Shown: positions 6,323-14,035 of the stretch, piece after piece
Layout of the letters: each line of letters opens with the position of its first letter
Position numbering within the stretch: position 1 is the stretch's first letter
From: an uncultured Lachnospiraceae bacterium
GTDB lineage: Bacteria > Bacillota > Clostridia > Lachnospirales > Lachnospiraceae
Assembly: GCA_910579425.1 (NCBI GenBank)
Contig: CAJTVL010000099.1
Location: 1 to 14,035, forward strand
DNA: 14,035 nucleotides
Reading direction: 5' to 3'
Notes under the pieces: generated by a model
The model's database searches: none
What the model was told of the DNA's origin: nothing
Seen by the model: only the letters and a program-made list of their open reading frames with translations
Program-made: the position numbers and the translations under genes

Positions 6323-7649
6323 TCTTGTGAAGGAACTGCTTGAAACAAAGCAGTATACCACGTTGCGCCAGAAAATAGCGGAGATGAATGGGGCGGATAT
6401 TGCCACGGTCATGGAGGAGCTTGACCAGGGGGACATGCTTAAAATTCTGCGGATTCTTCCCAAGAATCTGGCGGCAGATGTGTTTTCGTATATGGAGGTG
6501 GAGAGCCAGCAGTTTATCATTACCAGCCTGTCTGAAAAGGATGCGGCAGGCATCATCAACAACCTGATGGCGGATGATGCTGCGGATTTGCTGGAGGAAA
6601 TGCCTGCCAATGTAGTGAAAAAGCTTCTTGCCAATGCAAATCCCGAGACAAGAAGAGATATTAACGACCTGCTTCAGTATCCGGAGGATTCCGCCGGAAG
6701 CATTATGACGGTGGAATATGTGGATCTGAAAGAAAATATGACGGTGGAGGAGGCCATTGCCCGGATCAGGAAGATCGGGATGGACAGCGAAACCATCAAT
6801 ATCTGCTATGTGCTGGACGCCAAGCGCAAACTGGTGGGCACGGTAGCCCTGCGCTATCTGCTGATCAGTCCCGGCGATGCGGTGATCAGCGACATTATGC
6901 ACGAGAATGTGATCTATATTAACACGCTGATGGATCAGGAGGAGGTTGCCAGACAGTTCCAGAAATATGATTTTACCGCCATGCCGGTGGTGGATAATGA
7001 AAAACGTCTGGTAGGCATTATCACGGTGGACGATATTGTGGATATTCTCCAGGAAGAGGCCACGGAGGATATGGAAAAGATGGCAGCTATCGTGCCGTCC
7101 GACAAGCCATACATGAAAACAAGTGTTATTGAAACCTGGAAGAAGCGTATGCCCTGGCTCTTGCTTCTGATGATCTCTGCGGCTTTTACGGGAAGCATAC
7201 TGACCACCTTTGAGGATGCGCTGATGGCATATGGGGTGCTGATCGCCTATATTCCCATGCTGATGGATACGGGCGGAAATGCGGGAGGACAGGCAAGCGT
7301 TACCATTATCCGCGGCCTGTCCCTGAATGAGATTGAGTTTGGAGACGCGCTCCGGGTGGTGTGGAAGGAGATGCGGGTGGCTTTTTTGTGCGGCACAACT
7401 CTTGCTGCGGCCAATTTTGTAAAGCTTCTGTTGTTTGATCGGGTGGGCCTTATGGTGGCGCTGGTGGTGTGTCTTACATTGATAGCATCTGTTATGATTG
7501 CGAAAATAGTGGGATGCATGCTGCCCATGCTGGCCCGCAGGATCGGGTTTGACCCGGCGGTTATGGCAAGCCCCTTTATCACGACCATTGTGGATGTGCT
7601 CTCGCTCTTGGTGTATTTTCAGATTGCTATGAGGGTGCTGCATATTTAG
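6300..7649 (+). CDS. mgtE: Magnesium transporter MgtE
   Basis: A 449-residue homodimeric Mg2+ channel/transporter of the plasma membrane. It has an N-terminal superhelical MgtE_N domain (about 10-130), two CBS domains that sense cytosolic Mg2+ (about 136-198 and 199-255), a charged connecting plug helix (about 255-280) and a five-helix membrane domain (about 283-449). The pore-family signature PMLMDTGGNAGGQAS is at 319-333, and the conserved Asp of GFDPAVMASPF is Asp418. Length matches characterised MgtE proteins (about 450). AGGAGG (6289-6294) is 5 bases before the ATG. The gene has its own promoter at 6121 and the leader features described separately. It converges on typA. Confidence 0.96.
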   Translation: MEKIKDFDLVKELLETKQYTTLRQKIAEMNGADIATVMEELDQGDMLKILRILPKNLAADVFSYMEVESQQFIITSLSEKDAAGIINNLMADDAADLLEEMPANVVKKLLANANPETRRDINDLLQYPEDSAGSIMTVEYVDLKENMTVEEAIARIRKIGMDSETINICYVLDAKRKLVGTVALRYLLISPGDAVISDIMHENVIYINTLMDQEEVARQFQKYDFTAMPVVDNEKRLVGIITVDDIVDILQEEATEDMEKMAAIVPSDKPYMKTSVIETWKKRMPWLLLLMISAAFTGSILTTFEDALMAYGVLIAYIPMLMDTGGNAGGQASVTIIRGLSLNEIEFGDALRVVWKEMRVAFLCGTTLAAANFVKLLLFDRVGLMVALVVCLTLIASVMIAKIVGCMLPMLARRIGFDPAVMASPFITTIVDVLSLLVYFQIAMRVLHI

Positions 7650-7665
7650 TGGTGGACAGAACGCC

Positions 7666-7697
7666 GTGGCAGGTAGTCGTGGAGGATTACCTGCCAC
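7666..7697. terminator. Hairpin 1 between convergent mgtE and typA
   Basis: GTGGCAGGTA (7666-7675) pairs perfectly with TACCTGCCAC (7688-7697) around a 12-base loop. There is no T-run directly after it on either strand, so it is a weak candidate for intrinsic termination alone. It may protect the mRNA 3' ends. Confidence 0.45.
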
Positions 7698-7707
7698 AAA
7701 TAGATAA

Positions 7708-7735
7708 GGCACAGAAAAATAAGTAATTCTGTGCC
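7708..7735. terminator. Hairpin 2 between convergent mgtE and typA
   Basis: GGCACAGAA (7708-7716) pairs perfectly with TTCTGTGCC (7727-7735) around a 10-base loop. The flanks are AT-rich (agttcttagctttta to the right, ttatctattt on the minus strand to the left) but lack a pure T-run. It is probably a shared terminator for mgtE and typA. Confidence 0.5.
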
Positions 7736-7762
7736 AGTTCTTAGCTTTTATAGCAGGTGTTA

Positions 7763-9613
7763 TTAATTTTGCTGGGCCTGGGAGGCGGTGCGCATAGCGG
7801 CGCGTTTGCGCTGGGTGGGATCCAGGATCTTTTTGCGGATCCGGAGGGCTTTGGGGGTTACCTCCAAAAGCTCGTCGGTGTCGATAAATTCCAGGGCCTG
7901 CTCTAAACTCAGGATTCTGGGGGGAGTCAGGCGCAGGGCTTCGTCGGCGCTGGAGGAGCGGGTGTTGGTGAGCTGCTTCTTTTTGCAGACGTTGAGTTCA
8001 ATGTCTTCGCCCTTGCCGTTCTGGCCTACCACCATGCCGGAGTAGACTTTCTCGCCGGGGCCGATGAAAAGAACGCCTCTCTCCTGGGCATTGTAAAGGC
8101 CGTAGGTGATGGCTTCCCCGGCCTCAAAGGCGATCAGGGAACCCTGTTTGCGGTACTGGATGTCCCCCTTGTAGGGGCCGTAGCCGTCAAAGATGCTGTT
8201 CATGATACCGTTGCCTTTGGTGTCGGTGAGGAATTCCCCCCGGTAGCCGATCAGTCCCCGGGAGGGAATGGAAAATTCAAGGCGGGTATAACCGCCGGTG
8301 GCGGAGCCCATGTTCTGGAGCTCACCTTTGCGCTGGCTGAGCTTTTCGATGACGGAGCCGGAAAACTCTTCCGGTACGTCGATATAGCAAAGCTCCATGG
8401 GCTCTAAGCGCTTTCCTTTTTCGTCGGTTTTGTAGAGGACTTCCGCCTTGCTCACGGCAAATTCGTAGCCTTCCCGGCGCATGCTTTCGATTAATACGGA
8501 AAGGTGCAGTTCTCCCCTGCCGGAAACCTTGAAAGCTTCCGTAGTGTCTGTCTCCTCCACCCGGAGGGAAACGTCGGTATTCAATTCCCTGAAAAGGCGG
8601 TCGCGCAGATGGCGGCTGGTGACATACTTGCCGTCCTGGCCCGCTAAAGGGGAGTCGTTTACTATAAAATGCATGGCAATGGTGGGCTCCGATATTTTCT
8701 GGAAAGGAATAGGCGCGGGATTTTCCGGGGAACAGAGGGTATCGCCGATATGAATGTCGGAGATGCCGGAAATCGCCACAATGGAACCGATGCCTGCCTG
8801 GGTTACGTCTACCTTATTCAAACCGTCAAACTCGTAGAGCTTGCTGACTTTTACCTTGCGGGATTTCTCAGGGTCATGATGGTTGACGATGACTACCTCC
8901 TGATTCACCTTCACGCAGCCGTTGTCCACCTTGCCTACGCCGATGCGTCCCACATATTCATTATAATCGATGGTGCTGATCAGCACCTGGGTGCCGGCTT
9001 CGGGGTCGCCCTCGGGAGCCGGGATATAGTCCAGGATAGTCTCAAACAGGGGAACCATGCTGCTTCCGGGTTCTTTTAAATCCAGAGTAGCGGTGCCGGT
9101 TTTGGCGGAAGCAAACACAAAGGGGCAGTCAAGCTGGGCCTCGTCCGCATCCAGTTCAAGGAAAAGCTCCAGCACTTCATCCACCACCTCATCCGGCCGC
9201 GCTTCCGGCCTGTCGATCTTATTTACACATACAATCACAGGAAGCTTTAGCTCCAGGGCTTTGCGGAGGACAAATTTTGTCTGGGGCATGGCCCCCTCGA
9301 AAGCGTCTACCACCAGAACCACACCGTTTACCATTTTCAGAACACGTTCCACCTCGCCACCGAAATCTGCATGGCCGGGGGTGTCGATGATGTTGATCTT
9401 AGTGTTTTTATAAGTAACAGCCGTGTTTTTGGAGAGTATGGTGATTCCACGCTCCCGTTCAATATCGCCGGAGTCCATGATACGTTCCGCAACCTCCTGG
9501 TTTTCGCGGAACACCCCGCTTTGTTTTAGAAGCTCGTCCACCAGTGTGGTTTTGCCGTGGTCTACGTGGGCTATGATTGCAATGTTCCTTACATCCTCTC
9601 GTTTTTGCCTCAT
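7763..9613 (-). CDS. typA: Translational GTPase TypA/BipA
   Basis: A 616-residue ribosome-associated GTPase related to EF-G and LepA. It is used in ribosome assembly and growth under stress or cold. GTP-binding motifs are all present: G1 AHVDHGKT (15-22), G2 RERGITI (53-59), G3 DTPGHADFGGE (77-87), G4 NKID (131-134) and G5 SAK in FASAKTG. EF-G-like domains II, III and V follow, with the TypA-specific C-terminal domain containing GLYNAQERGVLFIGPGEKVY and the end region ALRIRKKILDPTQRKR. Length is typical (about 605-615). The start MRQKREDVRNIAII matches the family. The ribosome binding site is weak (AAAGGA about 13 bases upstream). It is a single gene with its own promoter, divergent from the second MATE gene. 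Confidence 0.97.
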   Translation of the reverse strand: MRQKREDVRNIAIIAHVDHGKTTLVDELLKQSGVFRENQEVAERIMDSGDIERERGITILSKNTAVTYKNTKINIIDTPGHADFGGEVERVLKMVNGVVLVVDAFEGAMPQTKFVLRKALELKLPVIVCVNKIDRPEARPDEVVDEVLELFLELDADEAQLDCPFVFASAKTGTATLDLKEPGSSMVPLFETILDYIPAPEGDPEAGTQVLISTIDYNEYVGRIGVGKVDNGCVKVNQEVVIVNHHDPEKSRKVKVSKLYEFDGLNKVDVTQAGIGSIVAISGISDIHIGDTLCSPENPAPIPFQKISEPTIAMHFIVNDSPLAGQDGKYVTSRHLRDRLFRELNTDVSLRVEETDTTEAFKVSGRGELHLSVLIESMRREGYEFAVSKAEVLYKTDEKGKRLEPMELCYIDVPEEFSGSVIEKLSQRKGELQNMGSATGGYTRLEFSIPSRGLIGYRGEFLTDTKGNGIMNSIFDGYGPYKGDIQYRKQGSLIAFEAGEAITYGLYNAQERGVLFIGPGEKVYSGMVVGQNGKGEDIELNVCKKKQLTNTRSSSADEALRLTPPRILSLEQALEFIDTDELLEVTPKALRIRKKILDPTQRKRAAMRTASQAQQN

Positions 9614-9679
9614 AATGATCTTTCTGTCCTTTCTATCTATAAATTTGGAAATTTTTTCACACTTATTTCAAACTGTTTA

Positions 9680-9709
9680 AGTATATCACCAGTCTTTGGA
9701 GCTTGTAAA
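9680..9709 (-). promoter_or_regulatory. Promoter of typA
   Basis: On the minus strand, TTTACA (9704-9709, five of six) and TATACT (9680-9685, five of six) are separated by 18 bases. The -10 box is preceded by TGA, forming an extended -10. The leader is about 60 bases. Confidence 0.65.
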
Positions 9710-9751
9710 TATAAAAAGCCCCAAAATATTTGCGGGAAAGATTTGTTTTCC

Positions 9752-9780
9752 TTGTCTTTTCTATATAAAGCGTATATAAT
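9752..9780 (+). promoter_or_regulatory. Promoter of the second MATE gene
   Basis: TTGTCT (9752-9757, four of six) and a perfect TATAAT (9775-9780) are separated by 17 bases. The start would be near 9787. It is divergent from the typA promoter in the same 255-base intergenic region. Confidence 0.65.
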
Positions 9781-9868
9781 ATGGGACAATTGGCTTTGAA
9801 GATAAATGACCTGTGTACGGAAAGAGAAGCACAGGAAAAGAACCGGTTTAGAAGGAGATTGGGGAGCG

Positions 9869-11293
9869 ATGAAAGGGTCAGAAAAGCGGCCGGCAAAGGA
9901 AGCGGCAAATCAGGCGGCAGAGGCTGCGGCTAAGAACGGGGAGAGGCATGGGGTGAATCAGATTACGGAGGGCGTGATCTGGAAGCAGCTTTTGTTTTTC
10001 TTTTTCCCCATTTTATTCGGAACCTTTTTTCAGCAGTTGTATAATACCACAGATGCCGTAATTGTCGGTAATTTTGTGGGAAAGGAAGCGCTGGCCTCGG
10101 TGGGCGGGCCGGCCGCCACGCTGATCAATTTATTGGTGGGATTTTTTGTGGGGCTTTCTTCGGGGGCGTCGGTGATTATTTCCCAGTTTTACGGTGCGGA
10201 TCATGAGGAGGACGTAAAAAAGGCCGTCCACACTGCCATTGCGTTGTCCATTGCCGGAGGCGCTGTGATTATGGCCCTTGGCCTGCTTTTTTCCGGGGCG
10301 GCGCTGCGGGCCATGAACACGCCGGAGGAAATTATGAAGCTGTCTGTCCAATATATGCGGATTTATTTTCTGGGTGTCATTCCGTCCCTGATCTATAACA
10401 TGGGCTCCAGCATCCTTCGGGCGGTAGGGGATTCCAAAAGGCCCCTTTACTTCCTTATTTTATCCTGTATTGCCAATATTTTGCTGGACATTTTTTTCGT
10501 GGTGGTTCTAAAGCTTGGGGTAGCGGGAGTTGCAATCGCGACGGTTCTTTCCCAGGTGATCAGCGCCCTGATGACCATGGCCGCCCTGATGAAATCAGAG
10601 GATTCCTACAGACTTTGCCTGAAGGAAATCCGTTTTCACGGCCATATTTTACATAATATCATCCGGATCGGACTTCCGGCAGGGCTGCAGTCCTCCATGT
10701 ATTCCATTTCCAACCTGATTGTCCAGTCCAGCGTGAATTCTTTTGGCACCGATACCGTGGCGGCCTGGACGGCCTACGGAAAGGTAGACGGCATCTTCTG
10801 GATGATCATGGGAGCCTACGGGATCTCTATTACCACCTTTGCAGGGCAGAATTTCGGAGCGGGCAAATATGACAGGATTCGCAAGAGTGTGCGAGTCTGC
10901 CTTGGAATGGCGGCTTTTACCAGTATCCTTTTAAGCGTGATTGTGTTAGGGGGAGGAAGGCTCTTTTTCAGGCTGTTTACCGATGACGCCAATGTGGTAG
11001 CCATAGGTCTTGGCATGATGCGGGTGATTTCGCCTACTTATGTCACTTATATTTGCATTGAAATTCTGGGCGGTACTACCAGAGGATGCGGCGATGCCGT
11101 TCTGCCCACGGTGATGACAGGGGTGGGGGTATGCATCCTGCGCGTGGCATGGGTGCTGATTGCCGTTCCCCTTCGGCCGGAGATATCCACAGTGGCATTC
11201 AGTTATCCGCTGACCTGGGCGGTGACTTCAATTTTGTTTATTATATATTATCTGAGAGGCAACTGGCTTAAGAGAAGCCGCAGGCTTGCATAG
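9869..11293 (+). CDS. MATE family multidrug/cation antiporter (second copy)
   Basis: A twelve-helix MATE exporter of 474 residues from ATG 9869. Signatures are PILFGTFFQQLYNTTDAVIV (about 47-66), GASVIISQFYGAD, ILRAVGDSKRP, FAGQNFGAGKYDRIRKS and GGTTRGCGDAV. Its loop between halves is short, unlike the first copy, and the two are only distant paralogues. The start is uncertain. ATG 9806 has no real binding site and lies close to the predicted transcription start. ATG 9869 has AGAAGGAG 11 bases upstream. GTG 9953 has GGGGAGAGG six bases upstream and would give a protein beginning (M)NQITEGVIWKQLLF, close to the usual MATE N-terminus. The 28 residues between the last two starts are Ala/Lys/Glu-rich and not family-like. 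No strong terminator follows, so read-through into the SSB-like gene is possible. Confidence 0.92.
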   Translation: MKGSEKRPAKEAANQAAEAAAKNGERHGVNQITEGVIWKQLLFFFFPILFGTFFQQLYNTTDAVIVGNFVGKEALASVGGPAATLINLLVGFFVGLSSGASVIISQFYGADHEEDVKKAVHTAIALSIAGGAVIMALGLLFSGAALRAMNTPEEIMKLSVQYMRIYFLGVIPSLIYNMGSSILRAVGDSKRPLYFLILSCIANILLDIFFVVVLKLGVAGVAIATVLSQVISALMTMAALMKSEDSYRLCLKEIRFHGHILHNIIRIGLPAGLQSSMYSISNLIVQSSVNSFGTDTVAAWTAYGKVDGIFWMIMGAYGISITTFAGQNFGAGKYDRIRKSVRVCLGMAAFTSILLSVIVLGGGRLFFRLFTDDANVVAIGLGMMRVISPTYVTYICIEILGGTTRGCGDAVLPTVMTGVGVCILRVAWVLIAVPLRPEISTVAFSYPLTWAVTSILFIIYYLRGNWLKRSRRLA

Positions 11294-11362
11294 TGACGAC
11301 AATGCTCCTTTGATAATGTTACGCGATGGATAACAGTTCTCATTTGGAAAGTTTCTCATATA

Positions 11363-11368
11363 TATAGT
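11363..11368 (+). promoter_or_regulatory. Possible -10 box before the SSB-like gene
   Basis: TATAGT (five of six) lies in an AT-rich stretch about 50 bases before the gene. No convincing -35 is placed at 16-18 bases. The gene may instead be read from the MATE promoter. Confidence 0.25.
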
Positions 11369-11417
11369 AATACATGGCAGGAAAAAATTCTTAAAGCGTA
11401 AGAAGGGAGAAACAACT

Positions 11418-12047
11418 ATGACAGATAAGGTAATTGAAAATAACCAGGTGGTAATCATGGGGGAAATCGTCAGCGATTTCGTGTTCAGCCATGAAATTTT
11501 TGGAGAAGGCTTTTATATGGTGGATGTAAATGTGCCAAGATTAAGCGAATCCAGCGACATTATCCCATTGATGGTTTCGGAAAGGCTGCTGAATGTGGAG
11601 GATGACTACAAGGGTCTGAATATCATGGTTCAGGGGCAGTTCCGTTCCTACAACCGTCATGAGGAGCGCAAAAACCGGCTGGTGCTTTCCGTGTTTGCGC
11701 GGGAGATCGAATTTGTGGACGAGACGCCGGAGAGCTCGAAGACCAATCAGATTTATCTGGACGGCTACATCTGCAAGGAGCCTATTTACCGCAAGACGCC
11801 TCTGGGAAGGGAAATTGCGGATCTTTTGCTGGCTGTAAACAGGCCTTATGGAAAAAGCGATTACATACCTTGCATCTGTTGGGGCAGGAACGCCAGATTT
11901 GCAAGTAATTTTACGGTGGGAGCCAGGTGTGAAATCTGGGGGAGAATTCAGAGCCGGGAATATATGAAACGAATTTCGGAGGAGGATGCGGAAAAGCGGA
12001 TCGCCTATGAGGTTTCCGTGAGTAAGCTGGAATTGATGGAAGAGTGA
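11418..12047 (+). CDS. Single-stranded DNA-binding protein homologue with two OB folds
   Basis: A 209-residue protein that looks like two SSB-type OB folds in series. The second (about 109-207) is clear: NQIYLDGYICKEPIYRKTPLG, then DLLLAVNRPYGKSDYIPCICWG (aromatic and WG positions as in SSB), then GARCEIWGRIQSREY. The first (about 8-102), with NQVVIMGEIVSDF and IMVQGQFRSYN, has a similar but more divergent plan. SSB proteins normally have one OB fold and a flexible tail ending in an acidic DDDIPF-like tip. Here the chain ends KLELMEE with no linker or tip, so it is probably not the housekeeping SSB. It could be an accessory ssDNA-binding or PriB-like protein. GGGAG (11405-11409) is 8 bases upstream. 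A strong terminator follows directly. Confidence 0.82.
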   Translation: MTDKVIENNQVVIMGEIVSDFVFSHEIFGEGFYMVDVNVPRLSESSDIIPLMVSERLLNVEDDYKGLNIMVQGQFRSYNRHEERKNRLVLSVFAREIEFVDETPESSKTNQIYLDGYICKEPIYRKTPLGREIADLLLAVNRPYGKSDYIPCICWGRNARFASNFTVGARCEIWGRIQSREYMKRISEEDAEKRIAYEVSVSKLELMEE

Positions 12048-12048
12048 G

Positions 12049-12079
12049 AAAACGGAGAGCAGGGGCTCTCCGTTTTTTT
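12049..12079. terminator. Intrinsic terminator after the SSB-like gene
   Basis: A 12-bp stem AAAACGGAGAGC/GCTCTCCGTTTT (12049-12060 with 12065-12076) with an AGGG loop is followed by T to 12079 (seven T in all). It begins two bases after the stop codon. On the minus strand the stem is followed by only the four T that belong to the stem, so it may also end the convergent PTPS-related gene's transcript less efficiently. Confidence 0.9.
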
Positions 12080-12092
12080 GAATTATGGTTGA

Positions 12093-12133
12093 GTATGACG
12101 TGGTTTTTCTTGTTCCAAAAAACTACGTCATAC
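12093..12133. repeat. Long near-perfect inverted repeat (16-bp stem, 9-base loop)
   Basis: Positions 12093-12108 pair with 12118-12133 along 16 bp with a single G-T wobble (12102 with 12124). The outer nine pairs are GTATGACGT/ACGTCATAC. Further out, GAATT (12080-12084) can pair with AATTC (12139-12143) after unequal unpaired stretches. No T-run follows on either strand, and the strong terminator lies beside it, so it is not needed as a terminator for the SSB-like gene. It may be a dispersed palindromic element, a protein site or an mRNA 3'-end stabiliser for the convergent gene. Confidence 0.7.
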
Positions 12134-12155
12134 GAAACAATTCTGGTTATTCTGG

Positions 12156-13898
12156 TCAAACCCGTTCTGTGCGTTTATTTTTCATGTGTAACAAAAGGTA
12201 TCCGACTAACAAAAACCAGAACAGAAGAGAGAATATTTCTGCCACCCTCCAGTACCAGGGCTCCGCGAAGAATACATGCATATTTCCCTTGAAGCCTTCC
12301 GGGACTGCCACTCTAAGCCGGTTGTTTTCCCCGGCGGACACCGTCAGTTGCCCGGCATCGCTTTGCGCGCGGTAACCCTGGTAGTGCAGGAGGGGCAGGT
12401 CTATATAAGTCTCAGTGTCGGTGGGATTTTCCACCTGAATGTCCATGGCAGTTCCTGTACGTGCAGTCATTGTGGCGCTTATGCCCGTTCCTTCGGGAAG
12501 CAGGAGCTGTGGCGTCATTTTCTGGAAATCGGTTCCCTGAGGGAGGTACGCCCCGTCATAGATCGCTCTTACTGTCAGGTCGCGAAAACTGTCCTCATAT
12601 TCAAAGGGAATCATCAGATTGCTATATTGGAATAGATAATCCGCTCCCTGATAGCAGAAGAGCATACAGACGATCGCTCCTGCCGCCAAGGTCCTTTTTC
12701 TCCCAAAGAGCGCTTTGGCCTTTCCCATCAGAGCCACATACAAAAGGGTGATGAAAGTGGATGACATTGCCAGAAAACGCCAGGCAAACTCAAACTTTTT
12801 AAGTCCCGCATACAGAGCAGGACAATATTCGTCCAGCCATATGTAAGGAAATAAATTTGTAGACATCCAGAGGGAAAGAAAGGTCAGGACGAGCAGTTTT
12901 ACCAGCAGGCCGTTTTCCTTTCGTGTGTTCCCGTCTTTGTGATAATAACGAATCAGGTAGCACACTGCCGCCAGGATCACAAGTCCGGATACTGGCCCCA
13001 CTGACATGGGCATGTCCTGGAGCATTCCTGATAAATCCTCCTTCACATCGGCGATGGCGTTGTAGGAAGTTGAAAACAGCTGGGATAAAAACGCGGAATT
13101 ATAATACAATGGCTTATTTCCGGTATAATCGTCTACGGCAAGGGTCATGCTGCGGTAGGTATCCAGAAAGGGTACGATATAAAAGAGATTTGCCATAATG
13201 CAGCCAAGAACAGCCTTTCCCAGCGCCAGAACAGTCCTCTTGCGAAACGTTTGTTTCAGAGAGAATAGTATAAAAATAACCACAAAAAGGACAGTCATGA
13301 GAGTTCCCAGCAAATGTGACTCTATGATCCCAGTGGCTCCTATTACCAGGAAGAGCCAACCTCTCTTATATTCTTTATCCTCCCCATAATAGATGGCCCA
13401 CAGACCCAGCAACACCAGCGGCAAAAATGCCAGCCCCGTAAAGGCTCCCAGCGCCGCTCTTGTGTAGAGCGCCACAAGCCGATGGAGGAAGGAGGAATAC
13501 ACTACCGTCCCAAACAGTGCAATATACTTATCTTTGGAAACCGTCTTGAAACAAAGATAGGAATTTCCTATAGTTAACACATTGATGAGCAAAATATAGC
13601 TCTTGTAGACTGTTCCCATGGAAAAACCCAGCAAATACAATGCCGCCGGAAAGTAGAGCAGCAAATCCCCATAAAAGATTCCGGTGGCGTAGCCATAACC
13701 GTTAAACCATTCAGGCTGTATTTTGACAGGAAAGAAACCGTCCCTTAAGCCCTCGGCAATGGTATAGAGCCGGTAATAATGAAACCGCATATCATATCCT
13801 TTGGGAAGATAATTCATGGTCATGGGCAGCTCCACAATAAATAAAAGCGCGCATAAGGCAGCGGCGGTCAGGCCATTTTTCCGCAGCCACATGTCCAT
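12156..13898 (-). CDS. PTPS-related polytopic membrane protein, GT-C-like (probable glycan/cell-surface role)
   Basis: A 580-residue integral membrane protein from ATG 13898. It has about eleven hydrophobic helices, a large extracytoplasmic domain near the end (about 426-548), a last helix (about 556-572) and a basic tail KNKRTERV. The first outside loop has GYDMRFHYYRL, with Asp36, His40 and Arg43 arranged like the conserved acidic loop of GT-C glycosyltransferases and the PTPS-related membrane family (Pfam PF10131 type). The outside domain has YQGYRAQ, AGENNRLRVAVPEGFKG and EPWYWRVAEI, a pattern also found in YfhO-like proteins. I infer transfer of a lipid-linked sugar, with no direct proof. 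The start at 13898 is chosen for AGGA five bases upstream and the promoter just ahead. The frame stays open to the window edge, so a longer protein cannot be excluded. Confidence 0.75.
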   Translation of the reverse strand: MDMWLRKNGLTAAALCALLFIVELPMTMNYLPKGYDMRFHYYRLYTIAEGLRDGFFPVKIQPEWFNGYGYATGIFYGDLLLYFPAALYLLGFSMGTVYKSYILLINVLTIGNSYLCFKTVSKDKYIALFGTVVYSSFLHRLVALYTRAALGAFTGLAFLPLVLLGLWAIYYGEDKEYKRGWLFLVIGATGIIESHLLGTLMTVLFVVIFILFSLKQTFRKRTVLALGKAVLGCIMANLFYIVPFLDTYRSMTLAVDDYTGNKPLYYNSAFLSQLFSTSYNAIADVKEDLSGMLQDMPMSVGPVSGLVILAAVCYLIRYYHKDGNTRKENGLLVKLLVLTFLSLWMSTNLFPYIWLDEYCPALYAGLKKFEFAWRFLAMSSTFITLLYVALMGKAKALFGRKRTLAAGAIVCMLFCYQGADYLFQYSNLMIPFEYEDSFRDLTVRAIYDGAYLPQGTDFQKMTPQLLLPEGTGISATMTARTGTAMDIQVENPTDTETYIDLPLLHYQGYRAQSDAGQLTVSAGENNRLRVAVPEGFKGNMHVFFAEPWYWRVAEIFSLLFWFLLVGYLLLHMKNKRTERV

Positions 13899-13929
13899 TT
13901 TTTTCCTACGGAACAGATAAAAATATAAT

Positions 13930-13958
13930 ATTATATCCACTATGCCAAAAAAAATCAA
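13930..13958 (-). promoter_or_regulatory. Promoter of the PTPS-related membrane protein gene
   Basis: On the minus strand, TTGATT (13953-13958, four of six) and a perfect TATAAT (13930-13935) are separated by 17 bases. The start would be near 13923, about 25 bases before ATG 13898. The remaining bases out to 14035 hold no other feature I can support apart from the open reading frame noted under findings. Confidence 0.55.
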
Positions 13959-14035
13959 AAAGAGAATGGCGTCCTGGCGTCCGGGTGCAGATAATTTTTG
14001 TTGGTTTTTATGGATTGATAAAGAAAAGGCATACG

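Noticed and set aside
6279..7712. Long open frame (477 codons) on the minus strand opposite mgtE
   Set aside because: It lies fully antisense to an intact, clearly recognised mgtE. The His/Gln-rich product resembles no family and is explained by the codon bias of mgtE.
12044..12375. Small plus-strand open frames across the terminator, the inverted repeat and the end of the membrane protein gene
   Set aside because: They cross a strong terminator and are largely antisense to the last gene. There is no ribosome site or recognisable domain.

Overview
The window is ordinary chromosomal DNA from a low-to-mid GC Firmicute, most likely a gut Lachnospiraceae (Clostridium cluster XIVa type). This rests on the strong AGGAGG-type ribosome binding sites, TTGACA/TATAAT-style promoters, hairpin-plus-T-run terminators, and the gene set (Firmicute-type xpt, class A PBP, MgtE, TypA, two MATE exporters, and a PTPS-related polytopic membrane protein of a kind common in that family). 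I see no insertion sequence, phage gene, CRISPR array, plasmid gene or att site.

Layout, left to right. A tRNA-Thr(GGU) reads leftward off the edge (1-51) from its own good promoter. Diverging from it is a MATE exporter gene followed 14 bases later by xpt (xanthine phosphoribosyltransferase), evidently one transcript, closed by a terminator that also serves the convergent class A penicillin-binding protein gene (2457-5192, minus). Diverging from that gene is yigZ (5471-6124). The stop codon of yigZ lies inside the -35 box of a consensus promoter for mgtE (6300-7649). The mgtE leader carries a small ORF, a nested hydrophobic mini-ORF and an anti-Shine-Dalgarno stretch. mgtE converges on typA (7763-9613, minus), with two hairpins between them. 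Diverging from typA is a second MATE gene (9869-11293), then a tandem OB-fold SSB-like gene (11418-12047) with a textbook terminator. A long palindromic hairpin of unknown role follows (12093-12133). The last gene (12156-13898, minus) encodes a PTPS-related, GT-C-like membrane protein.

The genes do not form one pathway. They cover purine salvage, cell-wall synthesis, Mg2+ uptake, translation/stress GTPase function, multidrug export, ssDNA binding and probably surface glycan assembly. I found no clear new multi-gene system. The best leads are the unusual mgtE leader (no M-box riboswitch seen), the two-OB-fold SSB homologue lacking the usual acidic tip, and the 16-bp stem palindrome at 12093-12133.
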